Shown: positions 40,360 through 48,844 of the stretch, piece by piece | Layout of the letters: each line of letters starts with the position of its first letter | Numbering within the stretch: position 1 is the stretch's first letter | NCBI GenBank assembly: GCA_035296565.1 | Contig: DATHAQ010000035.1 | Coordinates: 1-54,319, forward strand | Length of the DNA stretch: 54,319 bases | Origin: JACCZR01 sp035296565 | Lineage (GTDB): Bacteria; Actinomycetota; Thermoleophilia; Solirubrobacterales; Thermoleophilaceae | Direction of reading: 5' to 3' | Program-made: the position numbers and the translations under genes | Notes under the pieces: generated by a model | Told to the model about the DNA's origin: nothing | Database searches by the model: none | Seen by the model: the letters and a program-made list of their open reading frames with translations, nothing else

Positions 40360-41792
40360 CCGGTCTTGCTGCGGGCGCGCGGCTTCTCGGTGGCCGCGGC
40401 CGCCGCGCCCAGCAGCTCGGCCAGCGACTCCTCGAGGTGACGAGCCACGCTCTCGACGTCGGGCATCGCGTCGTAGTCCGCGAGCAGGCCGAAGTCGACC
40501 TTGCCGTTGTAGCTCATGATCGCGATCGCCAGCGCGTGGTCCTCCGGGAGGAAGGCGACCGGCACGATCTCCTCCATCTCGCGGCCGAGCAGGTAGAGCG
40601 GGAACTGCGGCCCGGGGACGTTGGTCACGATCAGGTTGAAAAGCCGCGTGGAGAAGTTCACGCGCGAGGCCTGGGCGAGGATGGTGGGCGGTGCGAAGTC
40701 CTGCAGGCCGGCGATCACCTCGGCCCCCAGCGCCTGCTTTGACTCCTTGAGGCCCTCCATCCCGGCGCGCACGATGCGCAGCCGCTCGACCGGGTCCTGG
40801 GCGTACACGGGGAGCGGACCGCGCATGGCGGCGATGCGGTTGCCGAGCTGACCGTGCTCGTCCTCGCCGCGGATCGACACCGGCACCAGCGCCCGCAGCT
40901 CGAGGCCCTCCGTGCGCACGCCGCGCTCGCGCAGCCAGCGCCCGACCGCTCCGGCCACCACCGCGAGCACCACGTCGTTCACCGTGCCGCCCAGGGCGTT
41001 CTTGATCGTCTTGAGCTGGGCGAGCTCGGACTGAACCCACCACAGCCGCCGATGGGGGCCGATGGTCTGGTTCAGCGGGACGTCCGGCGCCGGGTTGAGC
41101 CCCGCCCACACGATCTCGCCGACGCCCTCGGCCGCCTCGCGCACCTCGTCGACCGCGTGGCCGGGGTGCGACAGGGCGCCCACCGCTTGGCCGGCCAGCT
41201 CGGCGGGACGGCGCAGCAGGCCCTTCACGCCCTCTGCCACGAGCTCGGCGTCGGATGGCTCGGGCTCGGGCGTCCATTCCTGGTCGGCGCCGTCCATTTC
41301 CTGGGGCACCGGCCCGACGTCGAAGAGCACCGCGGACAGGTCGACCCCGCTCACGCCGTCCACCAGCGCGTGGTGGGTCTTGGAGATCAGCGCGAACTTG
41401 CCCGACTCGAGGCCCTGCACCAGCCACAGCTCCCACAGCGGCTTGGAGCGATCGAGACGCTGGGAGAAGATGCGGCCCACCAGCCCGCGCAGCTGGTCGA
41501 TCGTGCCCGGCGCGGGCAGCGCGGTGTGGCGCACGTGGTAGTCGATGTTGAACTGCGGATCATCGACCCAGAAGGGGCGACCCATCTCGAAGCGCGGGAA
41601 GGCGAGCTTCTGGCGGTAGCGCGGGACGAGGCCCAGGCGGGACTCGATGTGCTGGACGAAGTCCTCACGCGAGGGCGGGGGCCCCTCGAAGATCACGAGC
41701 GCTCCGACGTGCATGTGCGAGGCCTGGCGCTCCTGGGCCAGGAAGGAAGCGTCCACGGCGCTCAATCGGTCCTTGTGTCCCTGGTTGGCCAC
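40356..41792 (-). CDS. WS/DGAT-family acyltransferase (wax ester/triacylglycerol synthase)
   Basis: 478 residues from GTG 41792, starting VANQGHKDRLSAVDASFL. The catalytic HHXXXDG motif is THHALVDGVSG near residue 140. PLWELWLVQGL, NDVVLAVVAGAVGRWL near 285, and TNVPGPQFPLYLLG near 385 are further family blocks. It esterifies acyl-CoA to diacylglycerol or fatty alcohol for storage lipid at the membrane. A TAGTCT box ends ten bases before the start. It is divergent from the M28 peptidase, with 22 bases between the starts. Confidence 0.92.
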   Translation of the reverse strand: MANQGHKDRLSAVDASFLAQERQASHMHVGALVIFEGPPPSREDFVQHIESRLGLVPRYRQKLAFPRFEMGRPFWVDDPQFNIDYHVRHTALPAPGTIDQLRGLVGRIFSQRLDRSKPLWELWLVQGLESGKFALISKTHHALVDGVSGVDLSAVLFDVGPVPQEMDGADQEWTPEPEPSDAELVAEGVKGLLRRPAELAGQAVGALSHPGHAVDEVREAAEGVGEIVWAGLNPAPDVPLNQTIGPHRRLWWVQSELAQLKTIKNALGGTVNDVVLAVVAGAVGRWLRERGVRTEGLELRALVPVSIRGEDEHGQLGNRIAAMRGPLPVYAQDPVERLRIVRAGMEGLKESKQALGAEVIAGLQDFAPPTILAQASRVNFSTRLFNLIVTNVPGPQFPLYLLGREMEEIVPVAFLPEDHALAIAIMSYNGKVDFGLLADYDAMPDVESVARHLEESLAELLGAAAAATEKPRARSKTG

Positions 41793-41802
41793 CGCGTTCG
41801 CC

Positions 41803-41808
41803 AGACTA
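41803..41808 (-). promoter_or_regulatory. Putative -10 box of the WS/DGAT gene
   Basis: TAGTCT on the reverse strand ends ten bases before GTG 41792 inside the 22-base divergent gap. A leader of only a few bases is implied. The M28 gene on the other strand has only a weak TATCCC at 41807-41812, overlapping this box. Confidence 0.4.
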
Positions 41809-41814
41809 TCCCTC

Positions 41815-42696
41815 GTGCGCGCGCTGTACGCGGTCCTGGCCGTACAGGTCGTACTGGGGGCGACCTTCGCGGTGCTCGCCGCGACGGGCAATATCCCCTT
41901 CACCTCCGACGAGCCCGAGGAGCGCGTGGTGCGCAGCGACCGCTTCGACTCCCGGGCTGCGTACGCGCTCCTGCGCGAGCAGGTCGAGCTCGGTCCGCGC
42001 CCCGCGGGCTCGAGGGAGTCGCGGGAGCTCGGCGACAGGCTGCGCCGACTGCTGCCCCAGGGCGTCTTCGCGCGGGTGCCGGGTGGCCTGCGCAACATCG
42101 TCGGTGGGGTGCCGGGCCGCGATCCGGGCCGCAAGGTGGTGGTGGGCGCGCACTACGACACCAAGGACCTGCCGGGCTTCGTGGGCGCCAACGACGGCGC
42201 CTCGGGGACCGCGGTGGCTGTGCAGGTCGCACGCACGCTCAAGCCGCGCCAGGTCCGGCCGACCGTGGTCTTCATCCTCTTCGACGGCGAAGAGAGCCCG
42301 CTGGGCACGCCCGACAGCGACTTCGAGGAGCGCGGCCTGCGGGGCTCGAAGTTCATCGCCCCGGGCTTCAAGGATGCGGAGGCGATGGTCCTGCTCGACT
42401 TCGTCGGAGACCGCGAGCTCAGCACGCCGCGCGAGGCCAACTCCGACGAGGGGCTCTGGGACAAACTGCGCGCCGCGGCCCGGCGCACGGACAACGGCGC
42501 GGCGTTTCCCGACTCCACCACTGGTGCCATCAGCGACGATCACCTGCCCTTCATCGAGCAGGGAGTCCCCAGCATCGACCTCATCGACTTCGACTTCCCC
42601 TGCTGGCACACGCGCTGCGACGACCTCCGCGCCGTCTCCGAGCGCAGCCTGGACACGACGGGGGAGACGTTGCTGGAGCTGCTGGCTAGCCTCTGA
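41815..42696 (+). CDS. M28-family zinc peptidase/glutaminyl-cyclase-like protein, membrane-anchored
   Basis: 293 residues from GTG 41815. An uncleaved or cleaved hydrophobic N-terminus (LYAVLAVQVVLGATFAVLAA) is followed by an extracellular M28 domain. Zinc ligands and catalytic residues: His in VGAHYDTKD, Asp in GANDGASGTAV, Glu-Glu in LFDGEESPLG, Asp in LLDFVGD and His in CWHTRCDD. The FEERGLRGSKFIA stretch after DGEE resembles glutaminyl-peptide cyclotransferases, so aminopeptidase or QC activity are both possible. It ends four bases before the ispH ATG. Confidence 0.87.
   Translation: MRALYAVLAVQVVLGATFAVLAATGNIPFTSDEPEERVVRSDRFDSRAAYALLREQVELGPRPAGSRESRELGDRLRRLLPQGVFARVPGGLRNIVGGVPGRDPGRKVVVGAHYDTKDLPGFVGANDGASGTAVAVQVARTLKPRQVRPTVVFILFDGEESPLGTPDSDFEERGLRGSKFIAPGFKDAEAMVLLDFVGDRELSTPREANSDEGLWDKLRAAARRTDNGAAFPDSTTGAISDDHLPFIEQGVPSIDLIDFDFPCWHTRCDDLRAVSERSLDTTGETLLELLASL
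42687..42692 (+). promoter_or_regulatory. Putative -10 box of ispH inside the M28 gene end
   Basis: TAGCCT ends eight bases before ATG 42701, overlapping the last codons and stop of the M28 gene. GAGG (42694-42697) could act as a weak ribosome binding site for readthrough mRNA. Confidence 0.4.
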
Positions 42697-42700
42697 GGTG

Positions 42701-43657
42701 ATGCCCTCAGCACCAGAGAAGCTGTTCCTGGCGGCTCCCCGCGGCTACTGCGCCGGCGTGGACCGCGCCGTCCAGACCGTCGAGCGCGCGCTCGAGATCC
42801 ATGGTCCCCCGGTGTACGTCCGCAAGGAGATCGTCCACAACAAGCACGTGGTCGAGCAGCTGCAGCAGCGCGGCGCCGTGTTCGTCGACCAGGAGACCGA
42901 GGTGCCCGAGGGCCAGACCGTCGTCTTCTCCGCCCACGGTGTTGCGCCCAGCGTCCACGCCAATGCTGCCGCGCGCGAGCTGCGCACCATCGATGCCACC
43001 TGCCCGCTGGTGACCAAGGTGCACGTGGAGGCCAAGAAGTTCGCCTCCGAGGGCTACACGATCGTCCTCATCGGCCACCAGGGCCACGAGGAGGTCGAGG
43101 GCACCATGGGCGAGGCCCCGGCCAACATGGTCCTGATCGAGACCGAGGACGACGTCGACACGCTCGAGGTCGAGGACCCCGACCGCGTGGCGTACCTCAC
43201 GCAGACCACGCTCTCGGTCGACGAGACCGACCGCATCATCCGCCGCCTGCGTGAGCGCTTCCCGAACGTGACGGGTCCCAAGTCCGACGACATCTGCTAC
43301 GCGACCACCAACCGCCAGGCGGCCGTGCGCCAGATGGCGCTCGAGTGCGACCTGGTGCTGGTGATCGGCTCTCGCAACTCATCGAACTCCAACCGCCTGG
43401 TCGAGGTGGCCCGCGACCACGGCGCCGACTCCTACCTGATCGACAACCAGTCGCAGGTGAAGGAGGAGTGGCTGGAGGGCAAGCGCGTGGTCGGCATCAC
43501 CTCCGGCGCGAGCGCCCCCGAGGAGCTGGTGCAGTCGCTGGTCGACTTCTTCCGCGAGCGCGGCACCGAGGACGTCTCGGAGTACGAGGTGGTCCAGGAG
43601 GACGTCCGCTTCATGCTTCCCAAGGAGATCCGCAAGGCGATGGCTGCGGCCTCCTGA
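42701..43657 (+). CDS. ispH: 4-hydroxy-3-methylbut-2-enyl diphosphate reductase
   Basis: 318 residues, the last enzyme of the MEP isoprenoid pathway, reducing HMBPP to IPP and DMAPP. The three [4Fe-4S] ligands are Cys17 (RGYCAGV), Cys101 (DATCPLV) and Cys199 (DICYATT), spaced as in the E. coli enzyme. Further motifs: EIVHNKHVV, SAHGVAPSV, the proton-donor Glu in GTMGEAP, and NSSNSNRLVEVA near residue 230. ATG 42701 is preferred over GTG 42698 from the family N-terminus. It ends 55 bases before the convergent DipZ-like gene. Confidence 0.96.
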   Translation: MPSAPEKLFLAAPRGYCAGVDRAVQTVERALEIHGPPVYVRKEIVHNKHVVEQLQQRGAVFVDQETEVPEGQTVVFSAHGVAPSVHANAAARELRTIDATCPLVTKVHVEAKKFASEGYTIVLIGHQGHEEVEGTMGEAPANMVLIETEDDVDTLEVEDPDRVAYLTQTTLSVDETDRIIRRLRERFPNVTGPKSDDICYATTNRQAAVRQMALECDLVLVIGSRNSSNSNRLVEVARDHGADSYLIDNQSQVKEEWLEGKRVVGITSGASAPEELVQSLVDFFRERGTEDVSEYEVVQEDVRFMLPKEIRKAMAAAS

Positions 43658-43703
43658 GCGGGTCGGATCCAGGGGCGCCCGGGTAGCGCGGTTACCCCTC
43701 CGA

Positions 43704-43724
43704 GAAAACGCTCAGTCGGCTGAG
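43704..43724 (-). terminator. Intrinsic terminator of the DipZ/TlpA-like gene
   Basis: On the reverse strand, CTCAG (43724-43720) and CTGAG (43715-43711) form a hairpin around CCGA, followed by CGTTTTC. The stem overlaps the gene's own stop codon (TCA at 43712-43714). The same core is found at 32696-32725. It may also slow ispH transcription arriving from the other side. Confidence 0.6.
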
Positions 43725-44527
43725 GACCGGGGCTGACCGGGCGCTGCCGGCGTGAACTGCACCGCGTGCAGCCGCAGGCCCGGGTCGTCGGCCACCACCC
43801 GGCCGCCGCTCGCCTCGTAGAGGCCCGGGTCGCGGTCGGCGCCCGACAGCACGGCCCAGGCCTCGCCGCCCGAGTAGGTGAACTCCGCGGCGGCCCCGGC
43901 GTCCTCGGCCTCCAGGTAGTCCTCGCCCGGCAGCCAGTCGCGCACCAGCGACAGGCGCTCGACCTCGCCCGGCAGGGCGATGTCGGCGGTCTGGGGCTCT
44001 AGCCTCACGCCGGGCGCGTCCTCCGGGCGCACGGGCGCAAGCGGGGGCAGGGCCTCGAAGTCCGCGTCGAGCTCGCTCAGCGCCTCGCCGATGGCCAGCT
44101 CGCAGTCGAGGTAGTCGCCCTCTCCGTAGTGGACGTAGCGGAGCACCCCGCGGCGGTCGAACAGGTAGCGCCCGGGCCAGCCGCGGTTGCCGTACAGGCG
44201 CCAGACGGAGAAGGCGGGGTCGAGCAGCACGGCGTACTCGATGCCCAACCGCTCGACGGCCCGGGCCACGGTCTCGTTGTCGCGCCCGAACGAGTAGGCG
44301 GGGCAGTGCACCCCGATCACCCTCAGCCCCGCGTCGCGGTAGCGCTCGTGCCACGCCTCCAGGTAGGGAAGCGTGCGCAGCGAGTTGATCCGCGCGAAGT
44401 CCCAGAACTCCACCAGGGCCGCGCTGCGCCCCATCAGCCGGTCCATGCGCAGGAAGGCGACATTGAGCCAGTCCATGCGTGGCGGGAACTCCGGGGCGTG
44501 CAGCTCCTCTTCTCGGGGTGGTCTCAC
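43712..44527 (-). CDS. DipZ/TlpA-like thioredoxin-fold protein lacking the CXXC cysteines
   Basis: 271 residues from GTG 44527. The thioredoxin-like domain matches the C-terminal part of DipZ: ALVEFWDF, then ARINSLRTLPYLEAW where redox-active homologues have SCINC-RT-PYLEAW. It continues with VIGVHCPAYSFGRD, NRGWPGRYLFDRRG and HYGEGDYLDCE. Both active-site Cys are thus replaced (Arg and Ser). A beta-rich C-terminal domain (LSLVRDWLPGEDYLEAED onward) follows as in DipZ. No signal peptide is seen. It cannot do classical disulfide exchange and may bind a peptide, peroxide or partner protein instead. It is divergent from the gene at 44575. Confidence 0.8.
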   Translation of the reverse strand: MRPPREEELHAPEFPPRMDWLNVAFLRMDRLMGRSAALVEFWDFARINSLRTLPYLEAWHERYRDAGLRVIGVHCPAYSFGRDNETVARAVERLGIEYAVLLDPAFSVWRLYGNRGWPGRYLFDRRGVLRYVHYGEGDYLDCELAIGEALSELDADFEALPPLAPVRPEDAPGVRLEPQTADIALPGEVERLSLVRDWLPGEDYLEAEDAGAAAEFTYSGGEAWAVLSGADRDPGLYEASGGRVVADDPGLRLHAVQFTPAAPGQPRSSAD

Positions 44528-44574
44528 GGGAGCGCAATAGGATGGCGGCTCGCGCCCGCCGACCAAGGAGATCC

Positions 44575-45204
44575 GTGCACTTCTTCGCCCGCCTCGACGC
44601 CGTCCGTGACCGCTGGGACGTGCTCCAACACCCCTTCTACCAGCGCTGGAGCCGCGGTGAGCTCGAGCCGGGCGAGCTGGGCTTCTACGCCGGCGAGTAC
44701 CGCCACGCGGTGGTCGCGCTGGCCGAAGCCATGGACGCGGCCGCCCGTGCCGCCGAGCCCGCCGTCAAGGCCACGCTCGAGCAGCACGCCGCCGAGGAGG
44801 GCGCGCACATCGAGCTGTGGGACGACTTCGGCGAGGCCGTGGGCGCCCCGACCGATGCCGAGCCGCGCCCCGAGACCCGCGAGTGCGCCGCCGCATGGAC
44901 GGCCGGCGAGACGGCGCTGGAGCACCTCGTTGCCACCTACGCCATCGAGGCCGCCCAGCCGGCGATCTCGCAGACCAAGCTCGAGGGCCTCGTGCGCCAC
45001 TACGGCCTGAGCGAGGGCGCGGCCACCGAGTACTTCTCGCTGCACTCCGAGCGCGACGTCGAGCACGCCGAGCACTCGCGGGAGCTGATCCGGGAGCGCC
45101 TGGACTGCGCCGACGCCGAGCGCCTGCTGGAGATCGCCGAGACGGCGCTCAAGGGCAACTGGGCGCTTCTGGACGGCGTGGAGCGCAGGCGCGAGGGGCG
45201 CTAG
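44575..45204 (+). CDS. Haem-oxygenase-fold metalloprotein (TenA/CADD/HDO-like)
   Basis: 209 residues, all helical, starting at GTG 44575 with AAGGAG (44565-44570) four bases upstream and TAGGAT (44538-44543) as a possible -10. Metal-ligand-like residues sit on the central helices: LEQHAAEEGAHIELW (His78 with nearby Glu74/75), TALEHLVATYAIEA, and a clear H-x3-D-x2-H at His157, Asp161 and His164. That last motif is a hallmark of haem-oxygenase-like di-iron oxidases such as CADD and SznF. Thiaminase TenA lacks it. The reaction is unknown. It converges on a SpoIIM-like gene, sharing CTAG. Confidence 0.75.
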   Translation: MHFFARLDAVRDRWDVLQHPFYQRWSRGELEPGELGFYAGEYRHAVVALAEAMDAAARAAEPAVKATLEQHAAEEGAHIELWDDFGEAVGAPTDAEPRPETRECAAAWTAGETALEHLVATYAIEAAQPAISQTKLEGLVRHYGLSEGAATEYFSLHSERDVEHAEHSRELIRERLDCADAERLLEIAETALKGNWALLDGVERRREGR

Positions 45205-45926
45205 CGGCCCAGCAGGGCCCGGGTGACCTCGGGCGAGACGTACAGCTCGATCACCCCACAGAGCACGAGCACGGGGATGGCGATGGCTGTCGTCACGAAG
45301 GTGGCGGCCAACAGCTCGTGCCAGTTGCCCTTGCGGCTGGCCAGCGTCCAGGCGGCCAGCGGCAGGAAGAGCGCCGTCAGCTCCGGAACGGCGTGGGGGA
45401 GGAGGCCGACCAGCATCACCCCCGGCGTGGTGTGCAGCTGCTGGGCGAGGCTCGCGCTGCTGCCGCCCAGCACGTAGGCCTGCGTGCACAGCGAGAACGC
45501 CGTGGCGCATATCACGAACGCGATGGCCAGCGGCCCCGCCTTCTCGTGCACCCAGCGCGATACGCCGCTGCGCTTGGAGGCCGACAGGGGCAGCGAGCTG
45601 CCGGCGATGAAGCCGGCTACGCAGGCGAGGGCGTGCAAGGCCAGCACGAGGCCATTGCGGATCATGAGGTGCCCGTAGTCGCCGAAGTCGGCGGGGGCGG
45701 TGAGCCCGGGCACCACGTAGAGGGTGCCGTCCGGCCTGGAGAGCTCGGCGACCCCGTAGACCGAGGCGAGCAGGCTCAGCGCGACGGCGAAGCTGAGCAG
45801 TGCCCAGGGGCCGACCGCCGCCAGCGGCGCCCTGTTCCAGCGCGTGAGGGTCAGCCTCGTGTCCTTCATCCCCTGCACGAGAACGAGGTCGTTCACGTTG
45901 ACCTTCACGCTCATCCCCCCTGCCAT
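45201..45926 (-). CDS. SpoIIM-like integral membrane protein
   Basis: 241 residues from ATG 45926; an ATG at 45914 (start MSVKVNV) is almost as good. About five membrane helices are predicted. The C-terminal half has the SpoIIM/DUF95 pattern LLPHAVPELTALFLPLAAW near residue 175 and the terminal helix VLCGVIELYVSPEVTRAL. In sporulators SpoIIM works with the peptidoglycan-degrading SpoIID/P complex. In non-sporulating actinobacteria such proteins are general envelope factors of unknown action. Confidence 0.75.
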   Translation of the reverse strand: MAGGMSVKVNVNDLVLVQGMKDTRLTLTRWNRAPLAAVGPWALLSFAVALSLLASVYGVAELSRPDGTLYVVPGLTAPADFGDYGHLMIRNGLVLALHALACVAGFIAGSSLPLSASKRSGVSRWVHEKAGPLAIAFVICATAFSLCTQAYVLGGSSASLAQQLHTTPGVMLVGLLPHAVPELTALFLPLAAWTLASRKGNWHELLAATFVTTAIAIPVLVLCGVIELYVSPEVTRALLGR

Positions 45927-46018
45927 CGGCAGGAGGGGCCCGGCGCCTGAGTAGGTCGACGAGCGAGCGGTGCCCGCCGGGCCGGCGCCCGGGCCTGCGC
46001 TCCGTCTCTGGGCGGCTC

Positions 46019-47983
46019 CTACTGAGTCGCGGGAACCGGCTCGGTCTCGCCCTCGGCGGACGCGCCGTTGCCCGAGCCGGGCGCCTGGGCGGCGCGCTCC
46101 TCGACCTCGTCAGGCTGCTCGGCGATCATCGGGCCGTCGCCCGAGGGATCGACGATGCCCTCCTCCAGCCACGCGTAGCGGCCATCCATGAGCTTGAGCG
46201 CCGAGCTGTAGTTCTCGGCGTCGTCGTTGGCCCACAGGGCGTGGAACAGGGCGTCGCAACGCCGGCGCGACTGGCGGCAGAACATGTCGGCCAGCTCCTC
46301 TGCCTGCTCTCCCCGCTCGGGCTGTTCCTGCTTGATGGTGTTCGCGTAGACCACCGCCGAGGCGATTGCGAACAGCTCCGCGCCGATGTCGACCAGGCGC
46401 CCCAGGTAGCCCTGCTTCTTCTCGAGCTTGGCCTGCCAACGCGTCATGCCGTAGAAGGTCGAGCGCGCCAGCTTGCGCGAGCTGCGCTCGACGTAGCGCA
46501 GGTGCTTGGCCAGGTCGCCGAATTCCGAGAAGGCGCTCGGCGACTGCCCCTTGCCCGCGGCCAGCCCGGCCAGCCACTTGGGGTAGAAGGCGGCGGCGTT
46601 CTTGGCGGCCTTGGCCTTGTCCTTGAGGTCGACGTCGGGCTCGAGGATGTCGCCGGCCACCGCCAGGTGGGTGTCGACGGCCTCGCGCGCGATCAGCAGG
46701 TGCATGATCTCGGTGGAGCCCTCGAAGATGCGGTTGATCCGCATGTCGCGCAGCACCTGCTCGACCGGCACGGCCTGCTCGCCGCGGTTGGCGAGCGACT
46801 CGGCGGTCTCGTAGCCGCGCCCCCCGCGGACCTGCATCAGCTCGTCGGCGACCTGCCAGCCGAGCTCGGAGGCCAGCAGCTTGCCCAGCGCGGCCTCGAT
46901 GCGGATGTCGGCGCTCTTGTCGTCGGCCAGGCGGCTCGACACGTCGAGCATCGCCTCCAGGCCGAAGGCGGTGCCGGCCATGAACGAGAGCTTCTGGGCG
47001 ACGGCCTCGTGCTTGCCGACCGGCTGGCCCCACTGCACGCGCTCGGCGGCGAACTCGCGGGCGACCTTGGTCGCCCACTTCGAGACGCCGACGCAGATGG
47101 CCGGCAGCGCCAGGCGGCCGGTGTTCAGAGTGGTCAGGGCGATCTTGAGGCCCTCTCCCTCCTTGCCGATCAGGTTCTCCTTCGGCACGAAGACGTCCTT
47201 GAGCAGCGTCTGCGAGTTCTCGATGCCGCGCAGGCCCATGAACTGGTTGCGCGCCTCGACGGTGATGCCCTCGGTGTCGTAGGGCAGCACGAAGGCGCTG
47301 ATGCCGCCACGGCTGTTCGCGCTCTTGGGAACCTTGGCCATCACCACGACGATGTCGGCGAACGCGCCGTTGGTGGCCCACAGCTTGCGGCCGTTCAAGA
47401 GGTAGCCCGAGCCGTCCTCGGTGGGGGTCGCCGTGGAGCCGAGGCGGGCAGGGTCGGAGCCCACGTCTGGCTCGGTCAGCAGGAAGGCGGAGACGTGGTC
47501 CTTGGCGACCTTCGGCAGCCACTCCTGCTTCTGCTCCTCTGAGCCGAACAGCATGAGCGGCTCGGCGACGCCGATGGACTGGTGGGCGGACAGGAGGGTG
47601 GAGAGGGACGAGTGCCAGGAGCCGACCAGCGTGAGGGCACGGTTGTAGTAGACCTGCGATAGGCCCAGGCCGCCGTACTTCTCGGGCACCTTCATGCCCA
47701 GCGCGCCGAGGTCCTTGAAGCCCTGCAGGACCTCATCGGGCAGCTTGGCCTCGCGCTCGATCCGGCGCACGTCGACCTTCTCGACCAGGAACCGCTTCAC
47801 GTCGGCGAGGAACTTCTCGCCCTTCTCGACCGCGGCCGGGTCCAGCTTCGGCTGCGGGTGGATCAGATCGAGCTGGAAGTTGCCCATGAAGAGCTCCTTG
47901 CCGAAGCTCGGTAGCTTCCACTCCTGCTCGCGCGCGCTCTCAGCAACGTCGCGTGCTTCCTTCTCGCTTACCTGACTAGCCAT
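46019..47983 (-). CDS. Large acyl-CoA dehydrogenase (VLCAD/ACAD9-like)
   Basis: 654 residues, longer than short-chain enzymes (about 380) because of an extra C-terminal helical domain like VLCAD. The core has EKYGGLGLSQVYYNRAL near residue 100, FLLTEPDVGSDPARL near 172, WATNGAFADIVVVMAK, the FMGLRGIENSQTLLKDV loop, and RINRIFEGSTEIMHLL near 430 with the likely catalytic Glu. The C-terminal tail is acidic and disordered. It oxidises long acyl-CoA with FAD, passing electrons to ETF. It is divergent from the SDR/QOR/thioesterase operon by 33 bases, suggesting shared control of fatty-acid use. Confidence 0.92.
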   Translation of the reverse strand: MASQVSEKEARDVAESAREQEWKLPSFGKELFMGNFQLDLIHPQPKLDPAAVEKGEKFLADVKRFLVEKVDVRRIEREAKLPDEVLQGFKDLGALGMKVPEKYGGLGLSQVYYNRALTLVGSWHSSLSTLLSAHQSIGVAEPLMLFGSEEQKQEWLPKVAKDHVSAFLLTEPDVGSDPARLGSTATPTEDGSGYLLNGRKLWATNGAFADIVVVMAKVPKSANSRGGISAFVLPYDTEGITVEARNQFMGLRGIENSQTLLKDVFVPKENLIGKEGEGLKIALTTLNTGRLALPAICVGVSKWATKVAREFAAERVQWGQPVGKHEAVAQKLSFMAGTAFGLEAMLDVSSRLADDKSADIRIEAALGKLLASELGWQVADELMQVRGGRGYETAESLANRGEQAVPVEQVLRDMRINRIFEGSTEIMHLLIAREAVDTHLAVAGDILEPDVDLKDKAKAAKNAAAFYPKWLAGLAAGKGQSPSAFSEFGDLAKHLRYVERSSRKLARSTFYGMTRWQAKLEKKQGYLGRLVDIGAELFAIASAVVYANTIKQEQPERGEQAEELADMFCRQSRRRCDALFHALWANDDAENYSSALKLMDGRYAWLEEGIVDPSGDGPMIAEQPDEVEERAAQAPGSGNGASAEGETEPVPATQ

Positions 47984-48016
47984 GTCTTCAGATCCACCTT
48001 TTAGGAGACTTCTCTA

Positions 48017-48844
48017 ATGCCTACCCTGAGCGGCAAGACGATATTCGTGTCCGGGGCAAGCCGAGGCATCGGATTGGCCATTGCGCTGCGGGCCGCGCAG
48101 GACGGCGCGAACGTGGCGCTGATCGCCAAGACCGGCGATCCGCACCCCAAGCTCGAGGGCACCGTCTACACCGCGGCCGAGGCGATCGAGGAGGCCGGCG
48201 GCCAGGCGCTTCCCGTCGTCGGGGACATCCGTGAGGAGGAGCAGGTCGAGGCCGCGGTGGAGCAGGCCGTCGACCGCTTCGGCGGCATCGACATCGCGGT
48301 CAACAACGCCAGCGCGATCAACCTCGCCGGTACCGAGGCGCTCGAGATGAAGCGCTACGACCTGATGCAGGACATCAACACGCGCGGAGCATTCGTGGTC
48401 TCCAAGCACTGCATCCCGCACCTGCGCCGGGCCGAGAACCCGCACGTCCTGACGCTCTCTCCCCCCCTGTCGCTCGATCCCAAGTGGGCGAAGGACCACG
48501 TCGGCTACACGCTGGCCAAGTACGGGATGTCGCTGTGCACGCTGGGCATGGCCGAGGAGTTCCGCGACGAGGGGATCGCCTTCAACTCGCTCTGGCCCCG
48601 CACGCTGGTGGCCACCGCCGCTGTGCAGAACCTGCTGGGGGGCGAGGAGGCCATGGCCAAGTCGCGCAAGCCGGAGGTGGTGGCCGACTCCGCATACGCG
48701 ATCCTGACCCGGCCCTCGCGAGAATGCACGGGGAATTTCTTCCTGTGCGAGGACGTGCTCGCCGAGGAGGGGGTCACCGACCTCGACCGCTACTCGTTCG
48801 TCGAGGACGCTGACCTGCAGGTCGACCTCTTCGTCGAACAGTGA
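48017..48844 (+). CDS. Short-chain dehydrogenase/reductase (HSDL2-like)
   Basis: 275 residues. The cofactor motif is SGASRGIGLAIA at the N-terminus, with NNASAI near residue 95. Catalytic Ser lies in LSPPLSLDPKW and the Tyr-Lys pair in YTLAKYG. The long insert after the first strands and the end of the protein (CTGNFFLCEDVLAEEGV) match HSDL2-type SDRs, linked to fatty-acid metabolism. ATG 48017 follows TTAGGAGA with eight bases of spacing. It is the first of three coupled genes and overlaps the next start by 4 nt. Confidence 0.9.
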   Translation: MPTLSGKTIFVSGASRGIGLAIALRAAQDGANVALIAKTGDPHPKLEGTVYTAAEAIEEAGGQALPVVGDIREEEQVEAAVEQAVDRFGGIDIAVNNASAINLAGTEALEMKRYDLMQDINTRGAFVVSKHCIPHLRRAENPHVLTLSPPLSLDPKWAKDHVGYTLAKYGMSLCTLGMAEEFRDEGIAFNSLWPRTLVATAAVQNLLGGEEAMAKSRKPEVVADSAYAILTRPSRECTGNFFLCEDVLAEEGVTDLDRYSFVEDADLQVDLFVEQ

